Assembly: GCF_042466665.1 (NCBI RefSeq)
Contig: NZ_CP162102.1
Coordinates: forward strand, 2,418,001-2,482,000
Direction of reading: 5' to 3'
DNA from: Peterkaempfera podocarpi
Lineage (GTDB): Bacteria > Actinomycetota > Actinomycetes > Streptomycetales > Streptomycetaceae
DNA: 64,000 nt
A program made the position numbers and the translations under genes. Numbering within the stretch: the first letter of the stretch is position 1; each line of letters starts with the position of its first letter. The notes below the pieces were generated by a model. The model saw only the letters and a program-made list of their open reading frames with translations, ran no database searches and was not told the DNA's origin. This document shows, one piece after another, positions 62,363 through 64,000 of the stretch.

Positions 62363-63525
62363 GGCACGCCGGGGCCGCGGTCGCCCCGCGGCCGGAGGGA
62401 ACCGCACGGCCGGAGGGAGCCGCACAGCGGCCGCGCCGACCCAGGCCGCCGCGGTCCGGCGGCGCGGAGCACGACTTCCTGCTGCCTCCGGAGCTGGAGG
62501 CACCGTCGCCACCCGAGGAACGCGGCACGGGCCGCGACGATGTACGGCTGCTGGTGGGCCGGCGGGCCACGGGCGCGGTCTCGCACCACGGCTTCCGTGA
62601 GCTGCCGGGGCTGCTGCGGCCCGGGGACGTCCTGCTGGTCAATGTCTCGGCGACGGCACCGGCCTCGCTGGACGGCACCCTGGACGGCCGGCCGGTGGTG
62701 GTGCACTTCTCCACCGCGCAGGACGACGGCCGCTGGACGGTGGAGCTGCGCACCCCCGACGGCGCGGGCAGCACCCTGCCCCGGCCGGGCGGTCCTGCGG
62801 GGGCCGTGGTGGCCGTGACGGGCGGGGCGCGGCTGGTGCTGGAGCAGCCGGTGGCCGCGGGGGCGGACCGGTTGTGGCTGGCGCGCTTCTCCGAGCGGGA
62901 CGCGCTGGCCCATCTGCGCCGCCACGGCCGTCCCGTCCGCTACCGCTACACCGACCGGGACCGTCCGCTGGCCGCCTACCAGACGGTCTTCGCGCAGGGC
63001 GCCGAGTCGGCCGGGGGAATTCCCGCCGCGGCCTCCGCCGAGATGCCGAGCGCGGCCCGGCCGTTCACCGACCGGATGGTGACGGCGCTGGTGAGCCGGG
63101 GCGTCCAGGTCGCACCGATCACCCTGCACACCGGGGTCGCCTCGGGCGAGTCGCACGAGCCGCCGTACCCGGAGCGGTTCTCCGTGCCCGAAGCCACCGC
63201 CCGGCTGGTGAACTCGGCGCGGCGGCACGGCGGCCGGGTGGTGGCGGTGGGCACCACCGCCGTACGGGCGCTGGAGTCGGCGGTGGACGGGACCGGCCTG
63301 GTGCGGGCGGCGGAGGGCTGGACCGATCTGGTGGTCACCCCGGAGCGCGGGGTGCGGGCGGTGGACGGGCTGCTCACCGGCCTCCATGAGCCCCGCGCCT
63401 CCCATCTGCTGATGCTGGAGGCCGTGGCCGGGCGCGGACTGGTGGACTCCTGCTACGCGGAGGCGCTGCGGGGCCGGTATCTGTGGCACGAGTTCGGCGA
63501 CCTCAATCTGATGCTGCCCGACTGA
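62359..63525 (+). CDS. queA: S-adenosylmethionine:tRNA ribosyltransferase-isomerase
   Basis: A 388-residue QueA-family enzyme starting at the ATG at 62359; an open frame upstream belongs to the SDR gene in another phase. Features are FLLPPELEA, DDVRLLVGRRATGAVSHHGFRELPGLLRPGDVLLVN, AYQTVFAQGAESAGGIPAAASAEMPS, GVQVAPITLHTGVASGESHEPPYPERFSV, GTTAVRALESAVDGT, and FGDLNLMLPD at the end. QueA adds the cyclopentene-precursor moiety of SAM to preQ1 in tRNA. The N-terminal 40 residues are an extra Pro/Arg-rich tail. Confidence 0.93.
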   Translation: MRHAGAAVAPRPEGTARPEGAAQRPRRPRPPRSGGAEHDFLLPPELEAPSPPEERGTGRDDVRLLVGRRATGAVSHHGFRELPGLLRPGDVLLVNVSATAPASLDGTLDGRPVVVHFSTAQDDGRWTVELRTPDGAGSTLPRPGGPAGAVVAVTGGARLVLEQPVAAGADRLWLARFSERDALAHLRRHGRPVRYRYTDRDRPLAAYQTVFAQGAESAGGIPAAASAEMPSAARPFTDRMVTALVSRGVQVAPITLHTGVASGESHEPPYPERFSVPEATARLVNSARRHGGRVVAVGTTAVRALESAVDGTGLVRAAEGWTDLVVTPERGVRAVDGLLTGLHEPRASHLLMLEAVAGRGLVDSCYAEALRGRYLWHEFGDLNLMLPD

Positions 63526-63720
63526 GGGACCGACCCGCCCGGGGCGCCGCCCGCGCTGCCCCGGGGTGTGCGGCGGTGACGCACCCGTACTGAGCATCGG
63601 GCCGGAGGCCAGGCCGCAGGCCGGGGTGGACGCGGAGCGTACGGGGACGGCCACGGGTGGCGACCCCATCCCGGTTGGGCTGTGACGCCTCCCACAGGGC
63701 CCGGCGAGGGTACGACGGCG

Positions 63721-63869
63721 GGTAGTAGCCGCGCGGGGGCGCGGGCGGGGGCCGGGAGCCGCGGGGGTGCTCCCGGCCTCTGCCAGGCGGGACGGCGGGG
63801 GTCGGCCGTCTGCGGCGGGCGGTCTGCGGGCCCGGGTGGGGCCGGGTCCGGCACGGGCGGGCTACTACC
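63721..63869. repeat. Inverted repeat GGTAGTAGCC / GGCTACTACC with 129-bp spacer
   Basis: GGTAGTAGCC at 63721-63730 is perfectly complementary to GGCTACTACC at 63860-63869. The intervening sequence contains the 9-bp hairpin. The symmetry could form a large cruciform or flank two operators. Confidence 0.55.
63751..63777. terminator. Hairpin, terminator candidate downstream of queA
   Basis: GCCGGGAGC (63751-63759) pairs perfectly with GCTCCCGGC (63769-63777) around a 9-nt loop. It lies 225 bp beyond queA, rather far for its terminator. Confidence 0.5.
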
Positions 63870-64000
63870 GGGCCTCGTAGCGGGGCTGTTTGCCCGGAAT
63901 TCCACGGCCTGCCAAGAATGACCGGGTCGCACGGCGCCGCGGCCTCCGCCCGGCGTCCCCGCTCGCACCCATGGATCCCCTCCTGGTGCGCCGGCCACCC

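Larger units (their letters stand above)
63526..64000. other. Right-edge intergenic region with no gene (475 bp)
   Basis: The open frames here encode only Pro/Ala/Arg-rich low-complexity sequence without ribosome sites. The region contains a perfect 9-bp hairpin and a widely spaced inverted repeat listed separately. Confidence 0.55.

Overview
This 64 kb window is high-GC actinobacterial DNA and most likely Streptomyces or a close relative. Evidence: strong third-position GC, frequent GTG/TTG starts, ATGA/GTGA/TTGA gene overlaps, rare TTA codons confined mainly to regulators and accessory enzymes, a SARP regulator, and Spo0M and PknG homologues. No tRNA, rRNA, CRISPR array, transposase, integrase or att site was recognised.

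Bases 1 to about 41,000 look like accessory, secondary-metabolism DNA. The left edge (1-18 kb) holds the end of a KAS III gene and a crotonyl-CoA carboxylase/reductase (a probable extender-unit pair), a cupin, a cytochrome P450, a secreted sedolisin with a 74-residue GGLLF-ending peptide, a CapA-like phosphoesterase, an Fe(II)/2-oxoglutarate dioxygenase, a DrrAB-type exporter, a large LuxR regulator with two TTA codons, a DUF885 protein and a second ABC exporter.

The most unusual part is 18-41 kb. A minus-strand operon (24289 down to 18072) encodes a TPR-like protein, a cobalamin-type radical SAM enzyme with an odd CX8CX2C cluster motif, a second radical SAM enzyme, a sugar-nucleotidyltransferase-like protein, a GT-B-like protein and a third radical SAM enzyme. 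Reading away from it on the plus strand (24.7-34.9 kb) are a small ORF coupled to a soluble histidine kinase, a response regulator, two paralogous radical SAM/SPASM-like enzymes, a haem-oxygenase-like diiron oxidase, a cyclase/ATPase signalling protein, a cytoplasmic subtilisin, a GAF protein and a CerJ-like KAS III. Next come a RiPP-precursor-like 67-residue peptide gene, preceded by four GCCAT elements exactly 22 bp apart (SARP-operator geometry), a convergent LanB-type dehydratase with a single-base frameshift in a C5 run, and a SARP regulator with its own recognisable promoter. My hypothesis is a SARP-controlled pathway, probably peptide-derived, using five radical SAM enzymes and a diiron oxidase. 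The product cannot be predicted.

Bases 41,417-64,000 look like conserved chromosomal genes: Spo0M, PEBP, HNH, a PQQ-propeller protein, pterin dehydratase, TauE, SPFH/NfeD, an ABC ATPase, then a PknG-type module (family-1 solute-binding protein, GlnX-like membrane protein, vWA protein, PknG, trypsin-like protein, and a divergent trypco2 protein), a thioesterase, a NarL-type two-component system, an SDR and QueA. The vWA gene carries a second single-base frameshift in a short C run. Two defects of the same kind in otherwise intact genes suggest consensus errors rather than pseudogenes. Several near-perfect intrinsic terminators separate convergent genes.
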